A stretch of DNA of 64,000 nucleotides, from positions 868,001 to 932,000 of the forward strand of contig CP179198.1 in NCBI GenBank assembly GCA_051201585.1, written 5' to 3'. The notes under the pieces are model-generated. The model was not told the DNA's origin. It searched no databases and worked only from the letters and a program-made list of their open reading frames with translations. Source of the stretch: UBA868 sp016776875. Its GTDB lineage: Bacteria; Pseudomonadota; Gammaproteobacteria; Arenicellales; UBA868. The position numbers were made by a program, and so were the translations under genes. Shown piece by piece: positions 35,859 to 46,519 of this stretch (positions are counted from its first letter, which is position 1; every line of letters starts with the position of its first letter).

Positions 35859-37896
35859 CTAGTTGAGATCCCGAGGGAAAATTTTCTCCCACTCATTAAA
35901 GTAGACCCGCTCTTTACCTTCAAAGGCTTCGAGCGATGCCGTGATCAAAAACTCGGTCGGCGTGGAACGCAAGGATGAATAAGTCTCCGTCCGAACATCA
36001 AGTCCTGCTTCGAGTCGTCGAAAACGCATGGTCCAGTGAATGGAAGCCTTATTTGAGTTGGGATCTTTATCGGTGATCTCGCAGGTTTCTCTTGATATGG
36101 ACCCATGCTCCCATCCATGACTATCTAGACGCAGCAGTCCTGTATCGATCAAGAGATTTGCTCGAGTGATGCCGTTTGCTTCATCACGCTCAACCCATCG
36201 CGAAAACGACTCGGGCTGAATTTGTGTGGTTGATTGCGGTGGCGCGCTTTCTGGCGCTGCGAACGGGGTGAGTTCATCATCACCGCTACGGTCTGTTCGA
36301 ACCGGCAGCGAAAGCTGACTGGACGCACTTTCGAGCGTAAGCGATACGGGTTCAGGGGATGGCCACAAAAGAGGCCAGAGCGTGTTCGATAAACTGATTC
36401 GAATACGATGACCCGGTTGGAACGAATGAGCGATGTCATTTAGCGGGAGACACACCTCGTAAACCTTGCCGGGTATTAAAGGTTCGGGATTTTCATGGCT
36501 GTCGCGGTGCGTCAGATTCAGTACGCCAAAGGTAACCCGGGTTGACGCGCCGCCGGGGGCCACATCATTAAGTCGTGCCGCGATAAAGGCATTGGGCTGA
36601 TCAGAGGATAATCGAAGACGTAGTGTCGGAGCGCCAAGGATCTCGAGTGATTCAGTTAAAGGTTCAGAGTCAAAAACCACTGCAGTTCCATCGTCTTCGC
36701 GCTGATCGGCCGGACCATCAGGGTCAAGCCCAAACAAAACCCATTCGCCTTGTTGTGTGCCCATGTTTTGAGGGGTTTGAATCAGGAGTGATTCCGAGCG
36801 CTGTACTTTTTTTGAGAGCGAGTTGGGATTAAGGAACCATTTTTCGTCTTTGATTCTCGGGCTCGGCCATGAAGGCTCTGCCGCCCAGCGACCGGGCCGT
36901 TCTTTGTAATAGGGTAGGGGGTCAATACTGTTTTGCATCCAGACCCGGTATTGCGGTTCATCCATGACGCCGGTGTGCTCCCCCTTCAGCCAGTGATCCC
37001 ACCATCGTAATGTTTCCTGGAGGAAGCCGATGCGCGGTCCCGGTTTGGCGAAGTGTGGATATTTGTGCGCCCAAGGCCCAATTAGGCCTTTACACGGGCT
37101 TTTTAAATTGGCTAACAGTCTCGGGACGGCATTCGAGTAACCATCAGCCCATCCCCCTACTGCATAAACCGCGCATTCAATGTCATCATAGTTTTCGCAG
37201 ACAGAGCCATGTTGCCAAAAGGTGTCACGGCGCTGATGCGCTAGCCAATTTAAAACCCAGGGGTCGTTAGCTTTTAAGGCGAGCCATCCAGAGCTCCCGC
37301 CATCGGTCTCCGACGATAGCCGGATCAGGTGGCTGAGAATTGAATGCAAACATGTTCGCGCCCCACGACAGATTGTCGTCGAGCATAACACCACCCATAT
37401 AGTGAATATCATCACTATACCGATCGTCGGTCGAGGCAATAGTGACAATGGCCTTCAATGATGGGGGGCGCCGGGCGGCAATCTGCAGGCCATTAAATCC
37501 GCCCCAGGAAATACCAATGATTCCCGTATTGCCTGAACACCACGGTTGGTTGGTAATCCAGTCGAGCACTTCCAGCGCGTTGTCTTGCTCTATCTTGAGG
37601 TACTCATCCTCCAGAATGCCATCGGACTCTCCAGACCCTCTCATATCGACCCGCACGCAGGCATACCCGTGTCCGGCATAATATGGATGGGTCAGGGCAT
37701 CACGCTCTGACGTGCCATCGCGTTTTCGATAGGGTAAGAACTCAAGGATTGCAGGAACGGGATTATCCAAGGCATCCTCGGGCATCCAGATTCGGGCCGC
37801 CAGTTGGATTCCGTCTGCGAGCGGAATAAACGTATTCTCAATTTCCTGAACGCTTCGCGGAAACTCGTGAATAACCTTGATATCGTTAGTGTCCAT
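35859..37896 (-). CDS. CocE/NonD-family alpha/beta hydrolase, frameshifted
   Basis: Protein of about 679 residues related to X-Pro dipeptidyl peptidase and cocaine esterase. The nucleophile is in GISWGGFNGLQ; the C-terminal jelly-roll domain follows from about residue 370 (GHRIRISLSNTLWPLLWPSP). The frame breaks in the TTTT at 37272-37275: MARLK continues as ANDPWVLNWLAHQR after removing one base. No signal peptide. Members hydrolyse esters or N-acyl peptides; the substrate is unknown. Head of a two-gene unit with the exported protein at 34545. Confidence 0.8.
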
Positions 37897-38171
37897 ACAG
37901 CCTTTGCGCTCACTCGCTTTGTAAAGCTTTGACCCAGTTTTCCTTATTGAAATAATACCGCAGTAGACGAATCAAAAAGGGATAAGTGAGTCGGCTGTGT
38001 TGATTCTAGATCCGATTGTTATTTTTTATGCGACCGGCGCGCGCAATATGTTGTTTTTTCGATACTTACGCTAGCGTGCTATCTGCTGTTATTTGCAGAA
38101 GATCCTGCGTTTTGCTTCCAGTATTTTGGGTGTGAGCACTGTCTTGATAGCGTTAAAAGTATTAGATGTTT

Positions 38172-38717
38172 TCAGTCAATCCGAATCTTTACCTGAATTG
38201 ATATCGCGGTGTACAGGTTGTCGCTGAAGCCGGGGATTGGATAGATATTCACACCAATCCGGGATCGTTCGTAGCTAATAGCGGGCAAGATTGCGGGAAA
38301 GAATTTTCCATTTCGCGCCTTGGAGTAACCGTCCATAATGCCAAACGTGCCGCCAAATCTTACTGGCCCAAGCGCGAGTGGAAGCCAGTACCATCCCAGA
38401 TATCGAGATTGCTCGAAGTCACTATTTTTGAAGGTACCGGCAGTCAGTGACTGAGTTTCAGTGAATTGATACTCGACGCCAAATCCAAAGTTGCTATCAT
38501 TTAAATCAACTTCTTCCTTGCCATGAAGAGAGTACATCCCAAAATTGATCCAAAGCTCACGGTCATTTTCCTGTTCATGATCCACGACGTCAGCATTCGA
38601 TGGATCACTGAAAGTGCCCATTAAAATGACAAGGGCTGATCCCAAGATTCCGGTCAGATGAAGCGATTTGCCTCGTTTGTCTTGGATTCCGGGAAATCGC
38701 CGAGCGGGTGTCATCAC
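38172..38717 (-). CDS. Probable outer-membrane beta-barrel protein
   Basis: Protein of 181 residues with a signal-like hydrophobic stretch (LHLTGILGSALVILMGTF). Alternating-residue strands follow (LWINFGMYSLHG, NFGFGVEYQFTETQSL, YLGWYWLPLALG, RIGVNIYPIPG), and the end, ISIQVKIRID, is short and amphipathic as in small barrels. Not assigned to a family. Ends the RND pump cluster one base downstream of the permease stop, so may be co-expressed with the pump. Confidence 0.6.
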   Translation of the reverse strand: MMTPARRFPGIQDKRGKSLHLTGILGSALVILMGTFSDPSNADVVDHEQENDRELWINFGMYSLHGKEEVDLNDSNFGFGVEYQFTETQSLTAGTFKNSDFEQSRYLGWYWLPLALGPVRFGGTFGIMDGYSKARNGKFFPAILPAISYERSRIGVNIYPIPGFSDNLYTAISIQVKIRID

Positions 38718-38718
38718 G

Positions 38719-41700
38719 TTAAGAGACCGTTTCTGATGTTTTTGTTTTTGCGAATCGGGCCATGAGGTCGTATAAGACAGGCGTCAAGAAAAGGGTAAGG
38801 AGGAGGGCGAGTCCGAGACCGCCAACAATGACCCATCCGATGGCGATTCGGCTTTCGGCGCCAGCGCCGCTAGCAAGTATAAGGGGCATCGCGCCGAGGA
38901 TCGTCGAGAGCACTGTCATGACGATCGGTCGGAGTCGCAGTACTGCCGCTCGCACGACGGCATCTCGTATCGAGTATCCGGCAGCCCGAAGTTGATTCGC
39001 AAATTCGACGATCAAAATACCATTTTTGGCCATCAAGCCCACTAGAAGAATAATGCCAATCTGGCTATAGACGTTGAGCGACAGGTCCATAACAGTCAGC
39101 GAGTAGATCGCGCCTGCAATTGCAAGCGGAACCGCGAGAATAATCACAAAAGGATAGATAAAGCTTTCGAATTGGGCCGCCAGCACTAGGAATACGATAA
39201 GCAGGGCAAAAGCAAAACTCACCATGGCACCGCCGGAGGTGCTTTTAAATACTTTGGACTGTCCGGCGTACGTCATTTTTACGCTAGCAGGCAATGCATC
39301 GGCAGCACCGCTTTCTATGTAATCCAGTGCTTGTCCCAGCGTGTAGTCAGGAGCCAGGCCAGCTGAGATCGTGATTGACGGCAATCGGTCATAGCGGCGC
39401 AGCTCTGCAGCAGCAGCACTCTCGCTTGTCGAGACCAGAACACTGAGCGGTACAAGCGACGGTGCGCCGGTCGCCGCGTTACCCGAGCGCACAAAAACAT
39501 TTGACAGGCTGTTGAGATCTCGTCGGTCCTTGCGCTCGGCCTGAATAATGACAGGGTATTCCCGACCACGATCGATGTAAGTGCTCACCTTCTTGGAGGC
39601 AAAAAGTGATTGCAGCGTAAGCGCAACTTCTTCCACACTGACATTCAGGTCATTTGCTCTTTGGCGATCGAGAATGAGGTTGATCTGCGGTTGATTCTCT
39701 TCATAGTCCATCCGTGGATTGATGAGGTCTTCATTTGCTTGTGCATGCGCCAGGAGCTCGCTAGCGGCACGCTTTACCTCATTAAAATCGGGACCCCCGA
39801 CCACTATTCTCAAGGGGGTTGAGTTGCCTCGGAGGCCCAGGCCAGCCGGGCTTGCGACACCCGCCCTGACGCCGATGAGACCCCTGGTAATCGGCCTGAT
39901 TTTTTTAATAATCTCAGCCTGGGTTTGATCCCGATCATCCCAGTGCGCGAGACGCATAACGACGAAACCCCGATAGGGTCGATTACCCCAGCCGATTATG
40001 GTGTAGACGGTTTGAATGCTGCCGTCCGCCTGAAAGGGTTGGAGCTTTTTTCAATAATTTTCGATTGGGCGTCGGTGTACGCTTGGGTCGATCCCTGGGG
40101 TGCAGTCATTGGGATAAAAGTTACGCCGCGATCCTCCCGAGGGACCAGATCACGTGGCAGGGTAAGGTACAAACTAACTGCGCCCAAAGTGAATGCCAAC
40201 GCCAAACTAATGACGATAACCGGCGATTTGATTGAGAAGTTCAACCCGAAGTGATAAGACGAGTGCAAGCGTGATTGAGGCAGCGGGTTGTCCTCGGTGA
40301 TGCTTGCTTTAGGTTTTTTATTTTCTGTTCCAGGCGATCTGCCATTGAGAATACGTGACGCCATCATGGGGCAAAGACTTAAGGCAACGAAAGTCGAAAT
40401 GACGACGGCCGCGGCCATGATTAGCCCAAATTCACTGAATAATTTTCCGACCTGTCCTTCAAGAAGGGATATTGGAATAAAAGCGGCAATGAGCGTGATT
40501 GATGTCGCAAGCACCGCAAAAGTAACTTGACGGGTTCCGTTCACCGCAGCCGTATGACTAGATTCTCCATTATCAATACGCCGTTTGATGTTCTCCAAAA
40601 CGACGATCGCGTCATCAACCACGAGGCCGATCGCGAGAAGCAAAGCCAAAAGCGTGATCACGTTAATTGAAAATCCGAGTGCGTAGATGATTCCAATGCA
40701 CCCAATCAACGCGACGGGTATCGTGACGATGGGTACCAGAGCGGCCTTAAAGGATCGCAGAAAAATAATAATGACCGCGACGACGAGAAGCAGGGAGATG
40801 GCGAGTGCAATCAAGACTTCACGGATGGACGCTGCTATAAAAAGCGCATCGTCAGAGCCAATAATAATCTCCATACCCTCAGGCAAAGTATTGGAAATGA
40901 CCTTAATTTCGTCGCGAACGTGCTTTGAGATCGTCATCGTATTAGCTTGGCTTTGCCGTAATACCGACATCCCAACGGCATTACGACCATTCGCACGAAT
41001 GATGAGATCATCATTTTCGACGCCCCTCTCAACTCGGGCAATATCTTTGAGTCGGACCGGGTAGTCATTAATCTTGCGGATCACAATTTCCGCAAAATCT
41101 TCAGGGTCGGTGAGCCTCCCGTCCAGGCGGACCTCGAGCATTCTTTGGCTCGACGTGATGTCTCCGGCCGGTAGCTCGAGATTACTTCGACGGATGGCGA
41201 CTTCAACATCTGATGAGGTGAGGTTCCTTGCTGCCATGGCTCTTCTGTCGAGCCAAACCCGAATGGCATAACGACGTTGCCCTCGGACGTCGACTTTGGC
41301 AACGCCATCTAAAGTCGATAAATGATCTACGATATAGCGCTCGACGTAGTCCGTGATCTGTTCAGGGGAATGCTTACTTGAAGCGACGGCAATCCTCATC
41401 ACGGGATCTGCATCGCTATCGCTTTTTACGACAGCCGGATTTTCGATATCTTCCGGTAAGGATCGTCGCGCGCGACCTACGGCATCCCGAATATCGTTTG
41501 CAGCTTCATCAATATTTCGCCCAGGCCCAAATTGAATTACCGTTCGACTGCGACCCCGACGACTCTGAGAACTGATGGACTCGACACCTGACACCCCCGA
41601 GACGGCACTTTCAATGACTTCTGTAATTTCAGTATCAATTACTTCAGGTGAAGCGCCTTGATAGCGAGTGGTGACGGTGACGACGCTGGAATCAACATCA

Positions 41701-41828
41701 GGCAACTCACGAATCGGTATAGACTGCAGCGACGCAATGCCTGCGGTAATGATTAGTAAACTGGCAACAATTGTGGTGACGGGGCGTCGAATAGCGATTT
41801 CAGATAGTGAATAACCGGTCCTCGGCAT
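38719..41828 (-). CDS. RND multidrug/metal efflux permease, frameshifted
   Basis: Inner-membrane proton-driven pump of about 1036 residues. It has the 12-helix RND layout with two large periplasmic loops, the signature ALLLAIGLVVDDAIVVLENI with the paired Asp of TM4, and a second GIILLVGLMAKNGILIVEFA. The frame breaks at the T6 of 40046-40051: IIEKK is followed by LQPFQADGSIQTVYTIIG after adding one base. Similar to MexF/MdtB-type pumps with hydrophobic substrates. No outer-membrane factor gene is seen here. Confidence 0.87.
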
Positions 41829-41832
41829 TTGC

Positions 41833-42939
41833 TCATTCTCCGGTATTGAGTGACGCGTCAGTGTCGGGAGCGATTTTCTTTACGGATGATTTATGCCTGA
41901 CTTTCTGAAGTCCTCGTGTCACAACTTCCTCTCTCTCAGAAAGGCCATCAGTTATTTCGACAAGCCCATAGGTCCTTCTGCCAAGCGAGACGCGACGTTT
42001 TTCGATTTGAAAAATGTCTGGATCATCACTTCGGGTTAGTAGGAATACAAATTGTTGTCCAACTTCGGTGATAACGGCCTCTTCAGGAATCACCAAGGCT
42101 TTTTGATTGTCAGCAACGATACTGACATGAATAAACATGCCTCCCGGAAGCGCCAGATCCGGATTATCGATAACTGCGCGAACTTTAAAGGAGCGCGAGG
42201 TCGACTCAATCCGTGAGTCAATCGCTATGATTTCCCCAACAAAGCTTCGTTTTGGAAAAGCCGCCGCATGGGCGCGGATCGTGTTTCCGAGTGACAACAT
42301 TCCATAAAGGTTTTCTGGAACGGAAAATTCCACAACAACCTGCGTCAGATCGTCGAGTGTCGCGATTACATCACCTTCTTTTATCCGGGATCCCTTTTCG
42401 ATACTTGAGAGACTTATAAGGCCGTTAAATGGTGCGCGGATTGAGCGATCGTCTAGATTTTTTTGCGCACGCTTGAGAGCTGCGAGCGCAATTTTTGATT
42501 GCGCTCGAAGACCGTCAATAGCTGCCTCTGACATTCCATTGGACTGTTGCAGTGTGTCTGAACGCTGTAACGCTCTCGAGGCTTCCTCTAACTTTGCTTT
42601 TGCTTCCATGACATCCGCCTCTTGAATAACCGAGTCAAGTTTTAATAACAATGAACCGGCTTTGACGGGAGCGCGTACAGATAAAAAGGTTTCTTCCACA
42701 CGTCCCGACGAAAGGGGGGTTATCTCTATTGAGCGAAGCGCCTTTGTAGTGCCTACCGCTTCTAAGATTTGATCGAGACTTTTGATTTCGACCGACGCGC
42801 TTTCAACCATTACGATTTGACTCGCTTTTCGGTCGGGTCGTTCACTGACCTCTCCCGATGACAAACTGTGTTGCCAAATCTGATGTCCAGCGAAAGCAAA
42901 GACTGCGATGCCGATTACCGAGAAAATTTGTCTTTTCAA
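41833..42939 (-). CDS. RND efflux periplasmic adaptor (membrane-fusion protein)
   Basis: Protein of 368 residues. An N-terminal signal or anchor segment is followed by the lipoyl domain halves (LEITPLSSGRVEETFLSVR and IRAPFNGLISLSSIEKG), a coiled-coil hairpin, and a beta-barrel. HlyD/AcrA type. Four bases before the permease, so translation is probably coupled. The pump pair lacks a partner outer-membrane gene in this window. Confidence 0.87.
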   Translation of the reverse strand: MKRQIFSVIGIAVFAFAGHQIWQHSLSSGEVSERPDRKASQIVMVESASVEIKSLDQILEAVGTTKALRSIEITPLSSGRVEETFLSVRAPVKAGSLLLKLDSVIQEADVMEAKAKLEEASRALQRSDTLQQSNGMSEAAIDGLRAQSKIALAALKRAQKNLDDRSIRAPFNGLISLSSIEKGSRIKEGDVIATLDDLTQVVVEFSVPENLYGMLSLGNTIRAHAAAFPKRSFVGEIIAIDSRIESTSRSFKVRAVIDNPDLALPGGMFIHVSIVADNQKALVIPEEAVITEVGQQFVFLLTRSDDPDIFQIEKRRVSLGRRTYGLVEITDGLSEREEVVTRGLQKVRHKSSVKKIAPDTDASLNTGE

Positions 42940-43221
42940 AATCGTTGGGGATCCGAAGCCGCTGAATTAAGGGTCTAATTTAACTGGTCGAGATTATGAA
43001 CCAGATGACGTCGACGCGGATGAATCTCCACTCAGATGACCCGGTTCGTTAAGGGGGCGGCTCAGCACCCTGGGAGCAAGTAGTGGCCTCGATGTTGCAG
43101 TGAACACCTAAGCGCAGTTGCCCCAGATTTATCCGAATCCTGCGAATTAACGACAGGAAAGTTATCGTTGAATCGGAGAGTTGCGCCTCAAAATGCCGTG
43201 TTACGAATGATAATAATGTTG
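42940..43221. other. Intergenic region upstream of the RND operon
   Basis: About 280 bases with no long frame and no recognised RNA. This is where the promoter of the leftward RND operon must lie; no clear -35/-10 or operator repeat was identified. Confidence 0.3.
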
Positions 43222-43302
43222 CTAAATAAACCCTTTGTAAAGAGCATAAAATATTAAAGCGACGGTAATCGTTAACGTGAGGTGAATAATTCCTTTTTTC
43301 AT
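43222..43302 (-). CDS. Candidate 26-residue membrane microprotein
   Basis: ATG at 43302 preceded by AAGGA (9-base spacing), giving MKKGIIHLTLTITVALIFYA and a few more residues, then TAG. Two basic residues at the N terminus and a single hydrophobic helix are typical of bacterial membrane microproteins. No homologue is recognised, so this rests on the ribosome-binding site and composition alone. Confidence 0.4.
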   Translation of the reverse strand: MKKGIIHLTLTITVALIFYALYKGFI

Positions 43303-43455
43303 GCTCTATTCGTCCTTAAGTCGGGTTTGAAAAGCGAAGTCTTCTGAAAGTCATTCTCGCGAGCAAAGTTGTGAGCTGGGGGAACATCCTTTTTTTGCGT
43401 AGGGTGAACTTGCTGTGAACGGATTAATTCCTCAGGTTCTTACAAACTCCCGGAA

Positions 43456-43854
43456 TCAGTGTATCAGCTTTTCCGAAGATTTTTCACTTCGCTCAATCGG
43501 GCGAGTCACACCGGCCTGATGATGCACAAGCTTCCATCCCGATGTTTCATAGTGAAAAATATTGGTGGCGATGAGTCTGTTGCTTCCCATTTCCTCGAAG
43601 CAGATCACATAGCCGGAGTGATCGTTGATAAAAGCTTGAGGGCTCGCGCAACGAATTTTGGGTGGGTTGGCCAAAATACTCTGCCAACTTCGAATCACGG
43701 CAGTCCGACCAACCACTGATCCCCATCCAGGGTGGATGCACGAGATATTTTCTTTTTCCGACCAGATTTCAGACATTTCCGTCGATTTTCCATTCGAGAA
43801 TGCATCGTAGAAGGCGCTGTTAATCACGATCAATTCTTGGTGGCTCGAATTCAT
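43456..43854 (-). CDS. NTF2-like (SnoaL/DUF4440) small protein
   Basis: Protein of 132 residues with the NTF2-fold pattern: first helix INSAFYDAFSNGKSTEMSEIWS, then SCIHPGWG and RTAVIRSWQSILANP, with the C-terminal strands FHYETSGWKLVHHQAG. Such proteins are catalytic or ligand-binding and often occur alone. Function unknown. Confidence 0.78.
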   Translation of the reverse strand: MNSSHQELIVINSAFYDAFSNGKSTEMSEIWSEKENISCIHPGWGSVVGRTAVIRSWQSILANPPKIRCASPQAFINDHSGYVICFEEMGSNRLIATNIFHYETSGWKLVHHQAGVTRPIERSEKSSEKLIH

Positions 43855-44012
43855 GCTGGACCTTTTCGTCTGGTTTCCAAGTGTAGCGGAGGCAGAAATT
43901 ATTATAGACGGAGCCCGGGACTTCGTTTGTGGTTTTGCTCTAAAAAAGCGATGGAAGTTGGGACATTTTAGGGTTCACATCCCAGCGACTACGCACCAAC
44001 TAAAATTTAAAT

Positions 44013-44570
44013 GTGGTTAAAAAATCTTCAAATTTCATATCACTCGTCACGCTCGCGTGTTTTTCGCTTATGACCAATGCAGATCAAGAAGATTCTAGTC
44101 TTTGGTCTCCGACCTCGGCTAACGACTGGCAGTTTGTGAGCGATCGGGTCATGGGCGGCGTGTCTTCTGGTGAAGTGTCGGTTTCACTTGAAGGGGTGAC
44201 GCCTCTCGTGCAAATGACGGGAGATGTCAGTACGGCGAATAACGGCGGGTTCATTCAGATCAGGCGAGACGTATCAGATTCGACGGCGAAAAATATCTCG
44301 GGCGTTTATTTAACTGTAAAAGGTAACGGCGAAAAATATTTTGTGCACATTCGGACGAAGTGGACCGTGTTGCCTTGGCAATATTATCAAGCGGAGTTCG
44401 ATACCTCAGATGAATGGCGCGAAACCCGGCTATCGATTGGGGAATTCAAAGGGTCTAGTTGGCTTTTGCCTAAAAATATCTCAGGCCAGGATATTCGATC
44501 GATCGGCATTGTGGCATTCGGTCGCGATCACGTTGCAGATATCAGTGTTCGAGCGGTTGGTTTTTTTTAA
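44013..44570 (+). CDS. CIA30-family exported protein
   Basis: Protein of 185 residues with a signal peptide (ISLVTLACFSLMTNA) and the CIA30 domain: DWQFVSDRVMGGVSSG, FIQIRRDV, GVYLTVKGNGEKY and the closing FGRDHVADISVRAVGF. In mitochondria CIA30 is a complex I assembly factor; bacterial members are uncharacterised and several are exported like this. Start is GTG at 44013; no clear ribosome-binding site. It begins a run of three tightly spaced genes (44013-45478). Confidence 0.8.
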   Translation: MVKKSSNFISLVTLACFSLMTNADQEDSSLWSPTSANDWQFVSDRVMGGVSSGEVSVSLEGVTPLVQMTGDVSTANNGGFIQIRRDVSDSTAKNISGVYLTVKGNGEKYFVHIRTKWTVLPWQYYQAEFDTSDEWRETRLSIGEFKGSSWLLPKNISGQDIRSIGIVAFGRDHVADISVRAVGFF

Positions 44571-44591
44571 TTTGGGTTAACCGGCACAGCC

Positions 44592-44966
44592 ATGAGTGAA
44601 ACTATGATTACCGTTTTTTTTGATGGGAAATGTAGTCTTTGTAGTGCTGAAATAGGCCACTATAAAAAGATCGTCCCGGAAGAGGTGTTTAACTGGGTGG
44701 ACGTTACGGAATCGACCGATCGTCTCCAACGGTTAGGTATCTCCCAGGTTGAAGCGCTTAAGTCACTTCACGTGCAAGATCATAATGGCCAGTTATTTTC
44801 TGGAGTCGATGCTTTTGCTGTGATGTGGCGAGCGATTCCCAGGTGGCGGGCGCTTGGAATAGTTGTAAAGCTTCCTGGCGTATACCAGATTGCCAAATTT
44901 CTCTATCGAAAATTTGCGGAGCGTCGCTTCAAACGTCTGTCTCATTGCCAGGCATTGGTGTCTTGA
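44592..44966 (+). CDS. DCC-family (DUF393) thiol-disulfide-like protein
   Basis: Protein of 124 residues with the DxxCxxC motif in FFDGKCSLC, then HGQ-like DHNGQLFSGVDAFAVMW and WRALGIVVKLPGVYQI. DCC proteins are predicted thiol-disulfide oxidoreductases. Stop overlaps the start of the chalcone-isomerase-like gene. Confidence 0.87.
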   Translation: MSETMITVFFDGKCSLCSAEIGHYKKIVPEEVFNWVDVTESTDRLQRLGISQVEALKSLHVQDHNGQLFSGVDAFAVMWRAIPRWRALGIVVKLPGVYQIAKFLYRKFAERRFKRLSHCQALVS

Positions 44967-45478
44967 GGCTTTCCCTTAAAGTGGCGACGATATTGTTTGG
45001 GCAAGCGGGCGCCGTCATATTGATGTTAATAATTTCGGTTCCCAGTCTCGTGCTCGCCTCGGGCGACAGATCACTTGAACTGCAGGGCGAGGCGCTTGTT
45101 GAAATTGGTCCTTTTGGTTTAGATGTCTACATCGCCAGATTTTTTGAGGGCGCTAACAACGAGAGGTTGCTCGAGCTCGAATATGTTCGGGATGTTGATC
45201 GAAAATATTCCCATATGGGATGGGAAGAAGGCCTGAAGAGTTTTTCGGATCCTAGATATCAGAATTCAATACAGTGGATATTAGAGACCACGCCAGATGT
45301 AAGAAAGGGGGATCGCTTAATTTTCGAGACGAAAGGCAATATAACCTCGGTTAAGCTCAATGGGATTCTGCTCGAACAGACAGATCAGGAACACGCTGCG
45401 ATGCTGATTCTCGCGCCTTGGATCGGTGTCGCTCCTATCGACGAGGAAGTGAAGAAAAAGCTCCTAGGCGACGGTTGA
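44963..45478 (+). CDS. Exported chalcone-isomerase-like protein
   Basis: Protein of 171 residues of the bacterial chalcone-isomerase-like superfamily: LEIGPFGLDVYIARFF, LLELEYVRDV and IFETKGNITSVKLNG, ending LLAPWIGVAPIDE-like. Signal peptide GAVILMLIISVPSLVLASG. It begins at TTG 44963, overlapping the TGA of the DCC gene. The bacterial members lack the plant catalytic residues and have no established reaction. Confidence 0.72.
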   Translation: MRLSLKVATILFGQAGAVILMLIISVPSLVLASGDRSLELQGEALVEIGPFGLDVYIARFFEGANNERLLELEYVRDVDRKYSHMGWEEGLKSFSDPRYQNSIQWILETTPDVRKGDRLIFETKGNITSVKLNGILLEQTDQEHAAMLILAPWIGVAPIDEEVKKKLLGDG

Positions 45479-45489
45479 GCAGTTGCGTT

Positions 45490-45687
45490 TCATTTTTTTA
45501 ACGGCAGCTTACTGATCCGGGCTGCCGTCGACGTCGGGTCGGGTTGAGGAGATTCTGGCGAATCAGCAGATTGTTCCGAGAGATAAGCGGCCAGCACGGA
45601 TTCACTGTACCAGTCGCCATAGAAGTTAGCCTCAAAACGCAGTTGAGACTCCACGGGATCGATGCTCGCTTTTATTTTCTTAACCAT
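45490..45687 (-). CDS. Small acidic hypothetical protein
   Basis: Protein of 65 residues starting MVKKIKASIDPVESQ, preceded by GGAG (6-base spacing) at 45687. Longer upstream frame is not supported. Middle part FYGDWYSESVLAAYLSE, then a Pro/Ser-rich tail. Family not recognised. Confidence 0.5.
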   Translation of the reverse strand: MVKKIKASIDPVESQLRFEANFYGDWYSESVLAAYLSEQSADSPESPQPDPTSTAARISKLPLKK

Positions 45688-45802
45688 AATGATCTCCAAT
45701 GATCCTACGAGAAGAAAGGTAGCACGGGTCTTGTAATTCTCCGTGTAGGGCGACGGAGTCACTCCATCTTGGGTAACCACATCTACACAGCATGGTTTTC
45801 TG

Positions 45803-46021
45803 ATGAAAATACAAGGTAAGCAACAGAAACTGATTGGTTCAAAGTGGACTGCAGTTTCGCCTCATAATAAAGAAAAACACTTCGAGTTAATTGGGGCAAG
45901 GCAGGCAGGTGTGGAACGTCCGACCACCCACACTTTGAGGAGTGTGATGTCCGGAATCACTTATCACGCGACTGATTCAGAACTTCAGGATACAAAAAAG
46001 TGGCGGCGGGGTTGGCAATAA
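45803..46021 (+). CDS. Small Trp-rich protein (TIGR02450 type)
   Basis: Protein of 72 residues with the pattern LIGSKWTAVSPHNKEKHFEL near the start and KKWRRGWQ at the end, matching the short Trp-rich family TIGR02450 found in proteobacteria. Function unknown. Confidence 0.75.
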   Translation: MKIQGKQQKLIGSKWTAVSPHNKEKHFELIGARQAGVERPTTHTLRSVMSGITYHATDSELQDTKKWRRGWQ

Positions 46022-46063
46022 CGCGGTAAGGCGCTTAAGGAAGACTCGCTCGGGAAATAAAAA

Positions 46064-46405
46064 CTAGGCGTTTCTCGCGTTTTTATTCTCTCTGAGTATA
46101 GGCTCAGGTGGGGCATAAATATTTAAGTATTTGAGGCAAATGACTCGAAGGCATGATGCGAGGTTTTTATCGTTCGCAACCAGGCAATGATCAGCAACTT
46201 CCTGAATAACGCCAGCCACGGTCAGTTCATGGTCACTCGCAATTTCTTCTAAAACGTTCCAGAACGCTCGTTCCAACCGCACTGTTGTGGATTGTCCGTG
46301 AATTCTGAGACTTCGCTTTTCCGGAATAAATTCGTTGATTTGTTCCGTTGTGCACGCATTAAACATGTGTGCGAGTGCGCTGTCTGATGTAATAAAAATT
46401 GACAT
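46064..46405 (-). CDS. Ribbon-helix-helix (RHH_4) protein
   Basis: Protein of 113 residues. KRSLRIHGQSTTVRLERAFWNVLEEIASDHELTVAGVIQEV matches the RHH_4 domain, a probable DNA-binding fold, with Leu-Arg-Ile and Thr-Val strand residues as DNA contacts. It is divergent from the sulfur operon that starts at 46520, with 115 bases between, so regulation of that operon is a reasonable but untested guess. Confidence 0.72.
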   Translation of the reverse strand: MSIFITSDSALAHMFNACTTEQINEFIPEKRSLRIHGQSTTVRLERAFWNVLEEIASDHELTVAGVIQEVADHCLVANDKNLASCLRVICLKYLNIYAPPEPILRENKNARNA

Positions 46406-46519
46406 AGTTAATAAAATTCAGCGTTCAGCAAAAATGTAAGCAATAAATACCACCGCTATCTCTTCGATTCTAGAGATATTTAGTCACGTTAATTTAAATA
46501 TGTAAATAGATATTTTTTT

